Counted from the first letter of the stretch, positions 7,855 to 18,161 are shown. The stretch is 64,000 bases of DNA from Chryseobacterium paridis (GCF_016595215.1 NZ_JAENHK010000010.1:1225390-1289389); one strand, 5' to 3'. The notes: a model not told the origin generated them from the letters alone. Program-made: numbers and translations.

Positions 7855-9066
7855 CTAGAATAGTGAAAGCTGAATATCGTTAGGCTTTGTTGGTTTTTTG
7901 GCATCTCCAAAAACAGTTTTTCCGCCAAACTTCCAGGAATTATTTCTTTCCTCTTCGATAACCTGTTGGATATCAAAATCCGGTGTAAAATCTTTTTCAG
8001 TTGTGGTTATGATTTGATGTAGCTTATTTAAGGTTTTCAATTTATCAGAATTTCCCAATTTCGATTTTTCAATTCCCTTTTTAAGAATATCTATACTTTC
8101 ATCATACACTCTGGTAGGAACCGGAAACGGATGACCATCTTTTCCCCCATGCGCAAAGGAAAACCTGGCGGGATCAGAAAATCGTGATGGTGCTCCATGA
8201 ATCACCTCACTCACCAAGGCGAGCGACTGCATGGTTCGTGGTCCTACACCCTCCAACATCAGTAGATCTTCAAAATTCTGAGGTTGCTGTTCGCGTGTTA
8301 CATACAACAGAGCTCCAAGTCGTTTTAAATCAACATCAGAAGCCCGAACATCATGATGGGCAGGAAGAATCAACCTCGAAAAATCATTCATAATCTCTGC
8401 GGAATCTGTATGAGAAATTTCCAGGATTCCTTTTCTGTTCTGGGAAGCATTTGAATCTGTAAGATTTAAAATTTTTCCTCTGTGAACGCCATTAATTCCA
8501 GTATGTGGCTCTTCAATAAAAGATTTTATGTTTCCAGAATGCCAATGATAGCGTCTTGCTGTTCCATCTGATTCATGCATTCCTTGTTGAACCACACTCC
8601 AGCTTCCATTATCAGCCAGAATAAAATTATGCAGATATAGCTGATAACCATCGTGAATAGCGGTATTATCCACTTTTGCAGAGAGCTTACTGGCTTTAAC
8701 AAGTTCAGTTCCATTCAAGCCTGTCTTATCAGCAATCTGGATGAGTTCTTGTGGTGTATTCTTTGACAGTTTTCCTTTTCCACCACAGATATATATACCA
8801 AGAGATTGAGAATTGGGATTAATAGATCTCTTTAAAGCACCCATTACCGATGTAGTAATTCCAGAGGAGTGCCAATCCATTCCCATAACAGCTCCGAAGC
8901 TTTGAAACCAAAACGGGTCTGCCAACCGACGAAGCACCTCATCTTTGCCATAATCCATTAAGATCACTTCAATAATTGAAAGCCCTAATACGGACATACG
9001 TTCATACAGCCATGGCGGCACTTTGCCATAGTGTAAAGGTAAATCTGCAGTTCCGGAACGTTTCAT
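7855..9066 (-). CDS. DUF763 domain protein
   Basis: A 403-residue protein that matches DUF763 over its length: the start KRSGTADLPLHYGKVPPWL, the MGMDWHSSGITTSV region, the YHWHSGNI segment, the LEGVGPRTMQSLALVSEVIHG helix-hairpin-helix-like stretch, and the HGGKDGHPFPVP motif shown in pieces here. The family occurs in archaea and scattered bacteria and has no established function; the hairpin suggests nucleic-acid contact. It is complete and preceded by a repeat-filled spacer, so it is probably monocistronic. Confidence 0.85.
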   Translation of the reverse strand: MKRSGTADLPLHYGKVPPWLYERMSVLGLSIIEVILMDYGKDEVLRRLADPFWFQSFGAVMGMDWHSSGITTSVMGALKRSINPNSQSLGIYICGGKGKLSKNTPQELIQIADKTGLNGTELVKASKLSAKVDNTAIHDGYQLYLHNFILADNGSWSVVQQGMHESDGTARRYHWHSGNIKSFIEEPHTGINGVHRGKILNLTDSNASQNRKGILEISHTDSAEIMNDFSRLILPAHHDVRASDVDLKRLGALLYVTREQQPQNFEDLLMLEGVGPRTMQSLALVSEVIHGAPSRFSDPARFSFAHGGKDGHPFPVPTRVYDESIDILKKGIEKSKLGNSDKLKTLNKLHQIITTTEKDFTPDFDIQQVIEEERNNSWKFGGKTVFGDAKKPTKPNDIQLSLF

Positions 9067-9832
9067 GTTGAAATTAAAATGTAAAGTTAATGGTTATAAA
9101 ATAAGATTTTGATGATTAGAATCATTATTTTTTACCACAAATGGCACGAATGTCTTACGCAAATCTTCACAAGTAGTTTTGGCTAAAGCCAGAGATGGAG
9201 GACATTTAATTGAAAACAGGCTAAAGCCCGTTTCTATTGATAGTAAACAATATTGGATAAATGATAACAGCTCAATCGATACTATTTTTTCATTTTTAAT
9301 CAAATTGATGAGATTCTTCACTCCGCTTATGCTTCGTTCTGACATCGAAGATTAGACGGAGTCAATGACAAAAATTAATAGGCTTAGCTAATCCAAATTT
9401 TTAAATTTTTAAATCTTTAAACACTTTACTCTAATGGTTATAAAACGAAATTTTTGATGAGTTGAATCATTTTTTTACCACAAATGACACTAATGTCTTA
9501 CACAAATCTTCACAAATGAATTGGGGCTAAAGCCAAATATTGAGGACATTTAATTGAAAACGGACTAAAGCCCGTTTCTATTGATAGTAAACAATATTGG
9601 ATAAATGATAATAGCTCAATCGATACTATTTTTTCATTTAAATAAACGTTGAGATTCTTCACTCCGCTTACACTGCGTTCTGAAATCGGAGATTAGACGG
9701 AGTCAATGACAAAAATTAATACGCTTAATCAATCCAAATCTTTTAATCGTTTAATCTTTTAATCTTTAAATCTTTTAATGTTTCAACCAAAAGCATTGTG
9801 CCATTTGTGAAAAACATTTGTGTAATTAGTGT
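9067..9832. repeat. Gene-free tandem duplication, about 341-bp period
   Basis: Two consecutive, diverged copies of one unit (about 9088-9431 and 9432-9772). Shared landmarks in the same order are TGGTTATAAAA, ACCACAAATG, CTAAAGCC, GAGGACATTTAATTGAAAAC, TAGTAAACAATATTGG, GAGATTCTTCACTCCGCTTA and AGACGGAGTCAATGAC, offset by 341-344 bp. Each unit carries a hairpin near AAACNGNCTaaAGCCCGTTT. The open frame at 9094-9345 is built from the repeat and is not a gene. A further ATTTGTG-type repeat fragment lies at about 9798-9835. Confidence 0.85.
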
Positions 9833-10237
9833 TTAATCTACTGAATAAAACTCCAATCCTCCATGCTTCTCTTCATCAAATTTTTCATTGAAAACAATTT
9901 TATTCCCAAAAGGATCATTAACCGTGAAAGAAACTGCATCATAAAATGTTTTTTCCAATCCAGGTCTGTTATATTTATATTTCTTATCAATCAGTTCTTT
10001 GTGATAATCCGCGACTCCTTCTCCCCAGATAAAAACACTACTTCCGGGGCTTGCATCTCCATGATGTTCACTTAAATGAAAAGTGATGTTTCCTTTTTTC
10101 ACCTCCATATATACAGGAGTATTCTCTTCAAAATGGTGCTCCCATATAATTTCGAAACCCAACCAATCCATATAAAACTCAATGGTTTTCTGGTAATCAA
10201 AAATTCTTAGAATAGGAATAACTTGTTCTGCTTTCAT
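9833..10237 (-). CDS. VOC family protein
   Basis: A 134-residue VOC-fold protein. The N-terminal pattern (IPILRIFDYQKTIEFYMDWLGF: RIFD, EFY, LGF) and the SVFIWGEGVADYHKELIDK segment resemble the bleomycin-resistance/glyoxalase-superfamily proteins common in this phylum. The C-terminal FNEKFDEEKHGG tail is acidic. It is 8 bp downstream of another VOC gene, with which it is surely co-transcribed. Substrate unknown; bleomycin resistance should not be inferred. Confidence 0.82.
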   Translation of the reverse strand: MKAEQVIPILRIFDYQKTIEFYMDWLGFEIIWEHHFEENTPVYMEVKKGNITFHLSEHHGDASPGSSVFIWGEGVADYHKELIDKKYKYNRPGLEKTFYDAVSFTVNDPFGNKIVFNEKFDEEKHGGLEFYSVD

Positions 10238-10245
10238 AGTTATAT

Positions 10246-10593
10246 TTATTGATGTGAAAGAATATTAATTAATTTTCCAAATGGATCTTTAACAAAAAAT
10301 CTACGAACTCCCCAATCTTCATTTGTAAGATCATAAGCTATTTCAAATCCCGAATTTTTCATTTTTTTATAAATAACATCTACATCATCTACATCAATAG
10401 ATAAATCAGGAACAGGAGTATTATTTCCACCTTGATTTGCAAAACTTATCTGAACTTTCGATTCTTCATCAGTACCGAATGTTTTGATCCAGCCATGATC
10501 CATTATTATTTCAAGTCCTAAAATATCATGATAAAAATGATCTGCCTGAGACAAATCTTCAGTTTTGATGTTAGCTACAATTCTTTTGACCAT
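10246..10593 (-). CDS. VOC family protein
   Basis: A 115-residue single VOC domain with the FYHDILGLEI element, a central VDDVDVIYKKMKNSGFEI helix and the VRRFFVKDPFGKLINILSH C-terminal strand, where the DPFGKLINI pattern is a family hallmark. It is the first gene of a two-gene VOC unit. A strong hairpin terminator separates it from the hydrolase gene upstream. Confidence 0.83.
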   Translation of the reverse strand: MVKRIVANIKTEDLSQADHFYHDILGLEIIMDHGWIKTFGTDEESKVQISFANQGGNNTPVPDLSIDVDDVDVIYKKMKNSGFEIAYDLTNEDWGVRRFFVKDPFGKLINILSHQ

Positions 10594-10616
10594 ATGATTA
10601 AATCTCTATAATTAAA

Positions 10617-10653
10617 AAGCCTTGTGAAGATACGTAGAATCATCACAAGGCTT
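10617..10653 (-). terminator. Hairpin terminator after hydrolase gene
   Basis: A perfect 11-bp stem (AAGCCTTGTGA / TCACAAGGCTT) with a 15-nt loop, 22 bp past the hydrolase stop and followed on the minus strand by a T-rich tract (TTTTTAATT). Confidence 0.75.
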
Positions 10654-10675
10654 ATAGCAATTTTTACAAATTATT

Positions 10676-11365
10676 TTATAGTGCTGCAGCAGCTTCTAAA
10701 ATCAACTGGGTGACATCATTTGGATGGGATGCTAATGACGCATGTCCAGCATCCAAAGAAATTATTTTTTTTGGATTCATACGTTCTGCCATTTCTTTTT
10801 CAGTTTCAGCAGGAATCATGCGATCTTTCAATGAAATCTGATACCAGCTTGGTTTTGTTTTCCATGCAGGTTCACCCGCTTCATCACCAAAACACTGGCT
10901 ATGAATTGGTTTTTGCGATAGTGACATTACTAAAGCTTTTTCATCATCTAAATCCTGGCAAAAAGCAGACTGGAATTCATCGTATTTAATCCACAAAAAG
11001 CCTTTACTGTCCGGATATATACTCGCTCCACCCGGAGATTCTCTTCTTCCTAAAAGAGCTCCTAAGCTGTCTCCGGCATCCGGTGCAAAAGCCGCAATAT
11101 AGACCAGACCTGCAACTTTGTCGTGATTTCCGGCTCCTGAAATTACCGCTCCACCATAAGAATGTCCAACTAATAATACTTTCCCTTCCTGGGCATCAAT
11201 CAAATCCTTTGTTTTATTAATATCATCTTGAAGCGTAGTTAAGGGGTTTTGAACACTTCTTACTTTATACCCTGCTTTTGTAAGTGAAGGGATAACATAC
11301 TGCCAATGTGAGCCATCTCCCCATGCTCCGTGTACCAAAATAATGGTTAAATCTTTTTGATCCAT
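10676..11365 (-). CDS. Alpha/beta hydrolase (salicylate-esterase-like branch)
   Basis: A 229-residue alpha/beta hydrolase. It has VHGAWGDGSHW at about 11-21, the nucleophile elbow GHSYGG at 67-72 (Ser69), AGLVYIAAFAPD after it and a catalytic His in DAGHASLASHP near 207. This pattern is that of the plant salicylate-binding protein/hydroxynitrile-lyase-like clade, widespread in bacteria as uncharacterised esterases. No signal peptide. It is 66 bp downstream of a Crp-like regulator gene on the same strand. Confidence 0.87.
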   Translation of the reverse strand: MDQKDLTIILVHGAWGDGSHWQYVIPSLTKAGYKVRSVQNPLTTLQDDINKTKDLIDAQEGKVLLVGHSYGGAVISGAGNHDKVAGLVYIAAFAPDAGDSLGALLGRRESPGGASIYPDSKGFLWIKYDEFQSAFCQDLDDEKALVMSLSQKPIHSQCFGDEAGEPAWKTKPSWYQISLKDRMIPAETEKEMAERMNPKKIISLDAGHASLASHPNDVTQLILEAAAAL

Positions 11366-11431
11366 AATTGTAATTTTAAGTTTGACATTAGTAAAACTAC
11401 GTTCTTAAAATTCAAAAGACGTTAACTTAAG

Positions 11432-12004
11432 TTAATTAATAATCCGGCTTCTTATCCTACTCAAAGATTGCTCTGTTACTCCAAGATAACTTGCTATGTG
11501 TTTCTGCGCTATTTTCTGAACAAGAACAGGTTCTCTTTTTAAAAGATTGAGGTATCTGTTTTCAGGAGAATAGCATAATAGATCATCGATCCTCTTTTTA
11601 GCATCCAGATAAATTTTCTCAGTCATAATTCTTCCAAACTTCTGCCAATAAGCATCTTTTTTATACAACTGCTGGAGGTCGTCTTTACTCAAAAGCAGAA
11701 TTTCACAATTTTCTATTGCCTGAATATTCATATTGGAAACAGTATCACAAAGAATACTCTCGTAATCTGTAAAAAATTCATTTTCAAAGTAAAAACCAAA
11801 GTTGATTTCACGCCCCTGATCATTAATATAAAAGCTTCTGATAGTCCCACTTTTAATAAATCCCAGATATTTGCATTTGTCTCCTTGCTTAAGAAAAAAA
11901 TCAGATTTTAAGAGCCTGGTATTTTTAAGTAATGAAAAAAATTCATCGAAATGTTCCTGATCTACTTGAAATTGCTCTCCATAGTTTTTGTAATTGTCTG
12001 ACAT
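11432..12004 (-). CDS. Crp/Fnr-like transcriptional regulator
   Basis: A 190-residue regulator with a cNMP-binding-type barrel in the first 120 residues and a C-terminal winged helix (QKHIASYLGVTEQSLSRIRSRI). It resembles the regulator at 7013-7603 in length and in the ASYLGVT-SLSRIR recognition region. No Fnr cysteine cluster is seen. Its position directly upstream of a hydrolase gene, as in the other module, suggests local control; this is inferred from arrangement only. Confidence 0.86.
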   Translation of the reverse strand: MSDNYKNYGEQFQVDQEHFDEFFSLLKNTRLLKSDFFLKQGDKCKYLGFIKSGTIRSFYINDQGREINFGFYFENEFFTDYESILCDTVSNMNIQAIENCEILLLSKDDLQQLYKKDAYWQKFGRIMTEKIYLDAKKRIDDLLCYSPENRYLNLLKREPVLVQKIAQKHIASYLGVTEQSLSRIRSRIIN

Positions 12005-12049
12005 AATTTATTTTTCATTTTGTTATTTGTGTATTTTGAATTCAAAAAA

Positions 12050-12077
12050 AGCCTTGCAAAAATGAATCTACAAGGCT
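12050..12077 (-). terminator. Hairpin terminator after tpx
   Basis: A 7-bp stem (AGCCTTG / CAAGGCT) with a 14-nt loop, 20 bp beyond the tpx stop and followed on the minus strand by a run of T residues (TTTTTTT). Confidence 0.7.
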
Positions 12078-12097
12078 AATAAAAAAAATATTTTTAA

Positions 12098-12595
12098 TTA
12101 TTTCAATGCTTCTAAAGCAGCAGTATAATTGGGTTCGTTTACAATTTCAGGAACCTGCTCTGTATATACAACCTTATTATTTTCGTCAGTAACGATTACA
12201 GCACGACTTAGTAGGCCTTTCAATGGAGAATCGGTAATTGTCACTTCATAATCATCACCAAAACTGCTTCTGAAATCAGAAAGTGTTTCTACGTTATTCA
12301 ACCCTTCAGCAGCACAAAATCTTCCTAATGCAAATGGCAAATCTTTAGAAACATTAATTACAACAGTATTATCTAAGCTCGAAGCTTCTTCGTTGAATTT
12401 TCTTGCTGATGCTGCACAAGTTCCTGTATCTATACTAGGGAAAATATTGAACACTTTTTTCTTACCTTCAAAATCTGATAAAGTTTTAATACCTAATCCT
12501 GAATCAACCAAAGCAAAATCTTTGATGGTGTTTCCAACTGAAGGTAAATTACCTAATGTATGAACTTCGTTTCCTTTTAATGTTATATTAGACAT
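12098..12595 (-). CDS. tpx: Thiol peroxidase Tpx (cytoplasmic)
   Basis: A 165-residue atypical 2-Cys peroxiredoxin of the Tpx family, which reduces alkyl and lipid hydroperoxides with thioredoxin. The peroxidatic Cys60 lies in FPSIDTGTCAAS and the resolving Cys94 in GRFCAAEG; the conserved Arg follows in the DSPLKGLLSRAV strand. Length and motifs match the family exactly. No signal peptide, so it is cytoplasmic, unlike its exported paralogue at 32906-33478. Divergent from the isocitrate dehydrogenase gene. Confidence 0.95.
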   Translation of the reverse strand: MSNITLKGNEVHTLGNLPSVGNTIKDFALVDSGLGIKTLSDFEGKKKVFNIFPSIDTGTCAASARKFNEEASSLDNTVVINVSKDLPFALGRFCAAEGLNNVETLSDFRSSFGDDYEVTITDSPLKGLLSRAVIVTDENNKVVYTEQVPEIVNEPNYTAALEALK

Positions 12596-12719
12596 AATCT
12601 ATTTTTTTACGGTTTTTCAAATTTACTTAAAATCGCTATTTTTTCGTTCAAACAAAGGTTAAATAATTCTTAAAGTGCAAAAACTTATTTAGGTTTAATC
12701 TAAAAAAATTAAATTTTAA

Positions 12720-14984
<2,265 letters not shown>

Positions 14985-15003
14985 TTTCCAGTTGATTATA
15001 AAT

Positions 15004-15031
15004 AAAAGCTCCTTTTTAAGGAGCTTTTTTT
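15004..15031 (+). terminator. Rho-independent terminator of isocitrate dehydrogenase gene
   Basis: Stem AAAAGCTCCTT / AAGGAGCTTTT with a minimal loop, running directly into a T7 tract, 20 bp after the stop. Confidence 0.88.
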
Positions 15032-15059
15032 ATTTAAATAATTCAATTGTGGAATACAT

Positions 15060-15310
15060 TTTAGTTTTTGGCTAAAGCCATAGGAAGGATTTATTTAAAT
15101 TGAAAACGGGCTTTAGCCCGTTTCTATTGATAGGAATTAATAGACAAAGAGAAATATGTTCTATCAATTTTTAAATCTTTAAATTCTTTAATCTTACATA
15201 AAACCGTTGAGATTCTTCACTTCGTTCTGAAATCGAAGATTAGACGGAGTCAATGACAAAAATATTACGCTCAATCGCCCCCAATCTTTTAATCTTTAAA
15301 TTCTTCAATC
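15060..15310. repeat. Third copy of the 341-bp-type repeat (shortened)
   Basis: The 354-bp gene-free stretch 14985-15338 is mostly repeat. It shares with 9067-9832 the palindrome GGCTAAAGCC (15070-15079), a perfect hairpin AAACGGGCT/AGCCCGTTT (15104-15123) followed by TCTATTGAT, then GAGATTCTTCACT, AGATTAGACGGAGTCAATGAC (in pieces) and repeated AATCTTTAAA-type tracts. It lacks the ACCACAAATG section. Confidence 0.82.
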
Positions 15311-15338
15311 TTTAAATAAAAAATTAATAACCTTCCCT

Positions 15339-15674
15339 TTACTCACCCTCCACAATCACCTTCCGATGCTCTCTACCCCAACTAATCATTTCCATAATGA
15401 TTTTCCCAAAAGTTCTGCAATAGTCGGTTGCTACATATTCTATTAAAACCGGAGTATCTGGATACACGTTTCGTGTCACCAGCTTATTCATCTCCATATC
15501 TTTTAATTCCTTTGAAAGCATTCTGGTTGTAATACCAGGAATACTGCGTTCTATTTCACGAAAACGTTTATTGCCATTACAAATCGCATTAATAACCGGA
15601 ATACGCCACTTCCCTCCGATGAAATACAAAGTATCCTGTAATGCTCTGAGTTCTTCTGTCTGATCTCTTTCCAT
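15339..15674 (-). CDS. HxlR-family transcriptional regulator
   Basis: A winged-helix MarR/HxlR-type regulator of about 111 residues from ATG 15674. The family pattern is clear: LYFIGGKWRIPVINAICNG, then GNKRFREIERSIPGITTRMLSKELKDME and LIEYVATDYC. I chose ATG 15674 since the extra 20 codons upstream overlap the promoter region and are not family-like. HxlR proteins often respond to electrophiles or quinones, frequently via cysteines; Cys residues occur near the centre (AICNG) and C-terminal part (DYCRTF). It is divergent from an SDR gene, its likely target. Confidence 0.88.
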   Translation of the reverse strand: MERDQTEELRALQDTLYFIGGKWRIPVINAICNGNKRFREIERSIPGITTRMLSKELKDMEMNKLVTRNVYPDTPVLIEYVATDYCRTFGKIIMEMISWGREHRKVIVEGE

Positions 15675-15690
15675 TGTGTAAAAATTAAGT

Positions 15691-15744
15691 TGATATACTC
15701 TGTGATACTGATTACAAAAGTATACCATTTTCACTATAACTTTG
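15691..15744. promoter_or_regulatory. Overlapping divergent promoters with possible HxlR operator
   Basis: TAACTTTG (15737-15744, plus) is a -7 box 16 bp before the SDR ATG. TACTTTTG on the minus strand (15722-15715) is a -7 box for the HxlR gene, with a CAAA (-33 TTTG) 23 bp away at 15746. The two promoters therefore interlock. Between and around them are three ATAC half-sites (15695-15698, 15705-15708, 15722-15725), the last inside the palindrome GTATAC, candidates for HxlR binding. Confidence 0.5.
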
Positions 15745-15760
15745 TCAAAAATTATAAAAA

Positions 15761-16507
15761 ATGAATAAATTTAACAACAAGCTGGCGATCGTAACCGGTG
15801 GAAATAGTGGTATCGGATATGCCACAGCAAAGGAATTAATTGCAGAAGGAGCAAAAGTTATCATCACTGGAAGACGAAAGGATGCCGTTGATAAAGCTGC
15901 AGAAGAATTGGGAGCAATTCCATTCGTCGCTGATCAGGGAAAACTGGAGGATATTGATGTATTGAAAAAAGAAGTCGAGGATCGGTATGGAAAAGTTGAT
16001 ATTTTATTTATCAATGCAGGAATCACTGGAACACTCACATCTATCGAAAATATGGATATCAGTAATTTCGATAGTGTTATGGACATCAATTTCAGAGGAG
16101 CTTATTTTACTCTTAGCAAGCTTATCCCTTTATTAAATGACGGAGCATCCGTAGTATTCTTATCATCCATTGTCGCCTCTACCCATTATCCAAACAGTTC
16201 AGCTTATCAGGCAAGCAAAGCTGCTCTAAATTCAATTGCCAAAACGGCTGCTGCAGAATTAGCATCACGAAAAATCAGAGTGAACATGGTGAGCCCTGGT
16301 CCTACCAAGACTGAAATAATGAACAAAGCAGGACTTGATGATATTACTTTACAAAACATTCAGGAGCGTCTGATCAATGATATCCCTTTAAAGAAAATGG
16401 GAACTTCAGAAGATGTAGCCAAACTGGTCGCTTATTTATCTGATGACAACCAGGCTTCTTTTATTACTGGTACTGAGATCATCGTTGATGGAGGGATGGT
16501 ATTGTAA
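15761..16507 (+). CDS. SDR family oxidoreductase
   Basis: A 248-residue classical SDR with TGGNSGIG at 12-19, INAG at 84-87, Ser136, Tyr149 and Lys153 (YQASK), and a C-terminal VDGGMVL. The cofactor-binding region has Arg residues after beta-2 (TGRRK), which fits NADP preference. SDRs of this type next to an HxlR regulator are common and usually inducible. The substrate is unknown; quinone or carbonyl detoxification is a reasonable guess. Confidence 0.9.
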   Translation: MNKFNNKLAIVTGGNSGIGYATAKELIAEGAKVIITGRRKDAVDKAAEELGAIPFVADQGKLEDIDVLKKEVEDRYGKVDILFINAGITGTLTSIENMDISNFDSVMDINFRGAYFTLSKLIPLLNDGASVVFLSSIVASTHYPNSSAYQASKAALNSIAKTAAAELASRKIRVNMVSPGPTKTEIMNKAGLDDITLQNIQERLINDIPLKKMGTSEDVAKLVAYLSDDNQASFITGTEIIVDGGMVL

Positions 16508-16526
16508 CAAAATATTTTTCAATTTT

Positions 16527-16552
16527 AAATACCGGAATAGTTTCCGGTATTT
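16527..16552 (+). terminator. Hairpin terminator after SDR gene
   Basis: Perfect 11-bp stem AAATACCGGAA / TTCCGGTATTT with a 4-nt loop, 20 bp after the stop; the tail is TTTG-rich. Confidence 0.78.
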
Positions 16553-16580
16553 TGCATTTCATGTTCAGGGATCAAAATTC

Positions 16581-16651
16581 CACTTCACCCTTTAAATTGT
16601 CCGGTTTACCTTTCTTTACATTTCATTCCTTCTCTCCACGATCTACTTTTG
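16581..16651 (+). promoter_or_regulatory. Promoter of haem-protein gene with LytTR-like direct repeats
   Basis: Two 9-bp half-sites CACTTCACC (16581) and CGGTTTACC (16602) are offset by 21 bp. The -7 box TACTTTTG (16644-16651) lies 40 bp after the second GTT core. The same half-site spacing, same 40-bp distance and the same ATCTACTTTTGAAT core occur upstream of the DUF1223 gene at 20018-20088. No canonical -33 TTTG is present, as expected for an activator-dependent promoter. Confidence 0.6.
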
Positions 16652-16672
16652 AATCATAAAAATAAAACAATT

Positions 16673-17668
16673 ATGGATTCAGTAAAGAAAACGAGAACCA
16701 AGAAACCTATAGCTATAGCATTTCTTACAATTTTAGGAATCTTCGCAGGACTACAGCTTTTTAGTCCTACAATAAAAGGTAAGCCTGTTACCGGCACTAT
16801 TGAAGCACCCCATGAAGTAATTGCGATTCTGGAAAGATCATGCTTCAACTGTCATTCTAACGAACAAAAACTAAGCTGGTATGATAAGCTAGCTCCCATA
16901 TCCTGGGGTGTAAAAAAAGATGTGGAAAGAGCAAGACAAGTAATGAACTTTTCTGAATGGTCGCAGGTCTCACCAGGAGAGCATAAAGGCAGAATGTATT
17001 CGATATTAAATATGATGCAAGCTGGAAAAATGCCTCTTCATGAATACACTTTATTGCATGCATCTGCAAAAGTTACACCCGCGGATATTGAAGTTATCAG
17101 AAAATATACTTTATCACTTTCCGGAAAAAGTCCGGCAACAACAAATAAGACAGAGGGAAAAGCTCTTCATCAGGCTATAAAGCCAACCACTGAAAGCCAT
17201 TCAGGATTTCCTGTTTCACCAAATGGAGTTACATATACACCGGAATTTAAAAAGTGGAAAGTCATCAGCATGAGTACGCTATTTGACAATTCGATCCGTG
17301 TAATTTATGGAAACAGTATTGCTGTAAAGGCAGTTGAAACAGATAATTTTCACCCATGGCCAGATGGTAGTATTGTAGTAAAAGCTGTATGGAAGCAAGT
17401 TGAGTCTGCTGATGGAGAAATCAGACCAGGTGAATTTGTTAATGCTCAGTTTATGGTAAAGGATTCAAAAAAGTATACAGATACTGAAGGTTGGGGATTT
17501 GCCAAATTTTCAGGACAGGATCTTCATCCAACAGGAAAAACAGCATCATTTGCCAAAGAATCGTGTATTGCCTGCCATCGTCAGTTGGCAGAGCCAACCG
17601 GATATTTATTTGATGTTCCTATGAAAGTAAATACAAAAAGACTAATCGAAAAATTACAGAAAAAATGA
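16673..17668 (+). CDS. Two-haem protein: haem-binding domain plus cytochrome P460-like domain
   Basis: About 331 residues from ATG 16673. A hydrophobic N-terminal segment (about 12-30) can anchor or export it. The first domain (about 45-150) carries CFNCH at 57-61 in a haem-binding-domain context. The second (about 178-325) has the cytochrome P460-family layout (NFHPWPDGSIVVKAVW; GEFVNAQFMVKD; GWGFAKF) ending in CIACH at 298-302. Both CxxCH motifs suggest covalent haems outside the cytoplasm. The TTG-started longer frame overlaps the -7 box, so it was rejected. The stop overlaps the next start by 4 bp. Confidence 0.85.
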   Translation: MDSVKKTRTKKPIAIAFLTILGIFAGLQLFSPTIKGKPVTGTIEAPHEVIAILERSCFNCHSNEQKLSWYDKLAPISWGVKKDVERARQVMNFSEWSQVSPGEHKGRMYSILNMMQAGKMPLHEYTLLHASAKVTPADIEVIRKYTLSLSGKSPATTNKTEGKALHQAIKPTTESHSGFPVSPNGVTYTPEFKKWKVISMSTLFDNSIRVIYGNSIAVKAVETDNFHPWPDGSIVVKAVWKQVESADGEIRPGEFVNAQFMVKDSKKYTDTEGWGFAKFSGQDLHPTGKTASFAKESCIACHRQLAEPTGYLFDVPMKVNTKRLIEKLQKK

Positions 17669-18108
17669 GCAAAATAATATTAGCAATTTTAGGGAGCGTC
17701 CTGTTTTTAACAGCATGTAAGAATGAGGATCCTAATAGAGATCATATCCGATTGGTATTTGATGCCGGACAACTTCAGTTCATTTCGTCATCTTTAAATA
17801 AGAAAAAAGAAACAATGTCTGCACTTTATGGAAACAATAAGGCTCGTCAGTCTTTATCTACCCAAAGTGATCAGCCACAAGCAGGAACAAAAATGAAACT
17901 CGTTACCTGGAAGTATCATGAAAATCCCCAATACACCGGGGGGACCATTACAGGAGAGCTATTAAGTGTGGAAACCGTTGAAACCAACCAGAATGGAGCA
18001 ACATCTTACCGTGTAGATACTGCTATTGAAAAAAAAGATGATCAGTTTCAAAATAAAGAACAGAGAATACAATATATATTGGGATATCACCCCGTCAATA
18101 TGCCATAA
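17665..18108 (+). CDS. Small lipoprotein of unknown function
   Basis: A 147-residue protein with a lipoprotein signal: Lys near the start, a hydrophobic run and the lipobox LTAC (Cys18). The mature part is polar, with a KLVTWKYHENPQYTGGTITGEL stretch (WKYHENP, TGGT) that gave me no family assignment. It overlaps the haem-protein gene by 4 bp (ATGA), so it is probably its partner in the envelope, perhaps as an electron-transfer or assembly factor. That link is inferred only from coupling. Confidence 0.75.
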   Translation: MSKIILAILGSVLFLTACKNEDPNRDHIRLVFDAGQLQFISSSLNKKKETMSALYGNNKARQSLSTQSDQPQAGTKMKLVTWKYHENPQYTGGTITGELLSVETVETNQNGATSYRVDTAIEKKDDQFQNKEQRIQYILGYHPVNMP

Positions 18109-18128
18109 TTTCGTGTAAAAATCACGAT

Positions 18129-18161
18129 ATAATCTGGGATTGAATATCAGTCTCAGATTAT
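18129..18161 (+). terminator. Hairpin terminator after lipoprotein gene
   Basis: Stem ATAATCTGGGA / TCTCAGATTAT (one G-T pair) with an 11-nt loop, 20 bp after the stop, followed by ATTTATT. It separates the haem/lipoprotein pair from the kinase gene. Confidence 0.6.

Noticed and set aside
7701..7883. 60-residue open frame
   Set aside because: Covers the CGTCACTTCGAG repeat and overlaps the end of the DUF763 gene; no start or family support.
9094..9345. 83-residue open frame in the repeat region
   Set aside because: It is built entirely from the 341-bp repeat, the equivalent frame in the second copy is not preserved, and the protein has no family character.
9067..9832. CRISPR array
   Set aside because: Only two long diverged units, no short regularly spaced repeats, and no cas genes.
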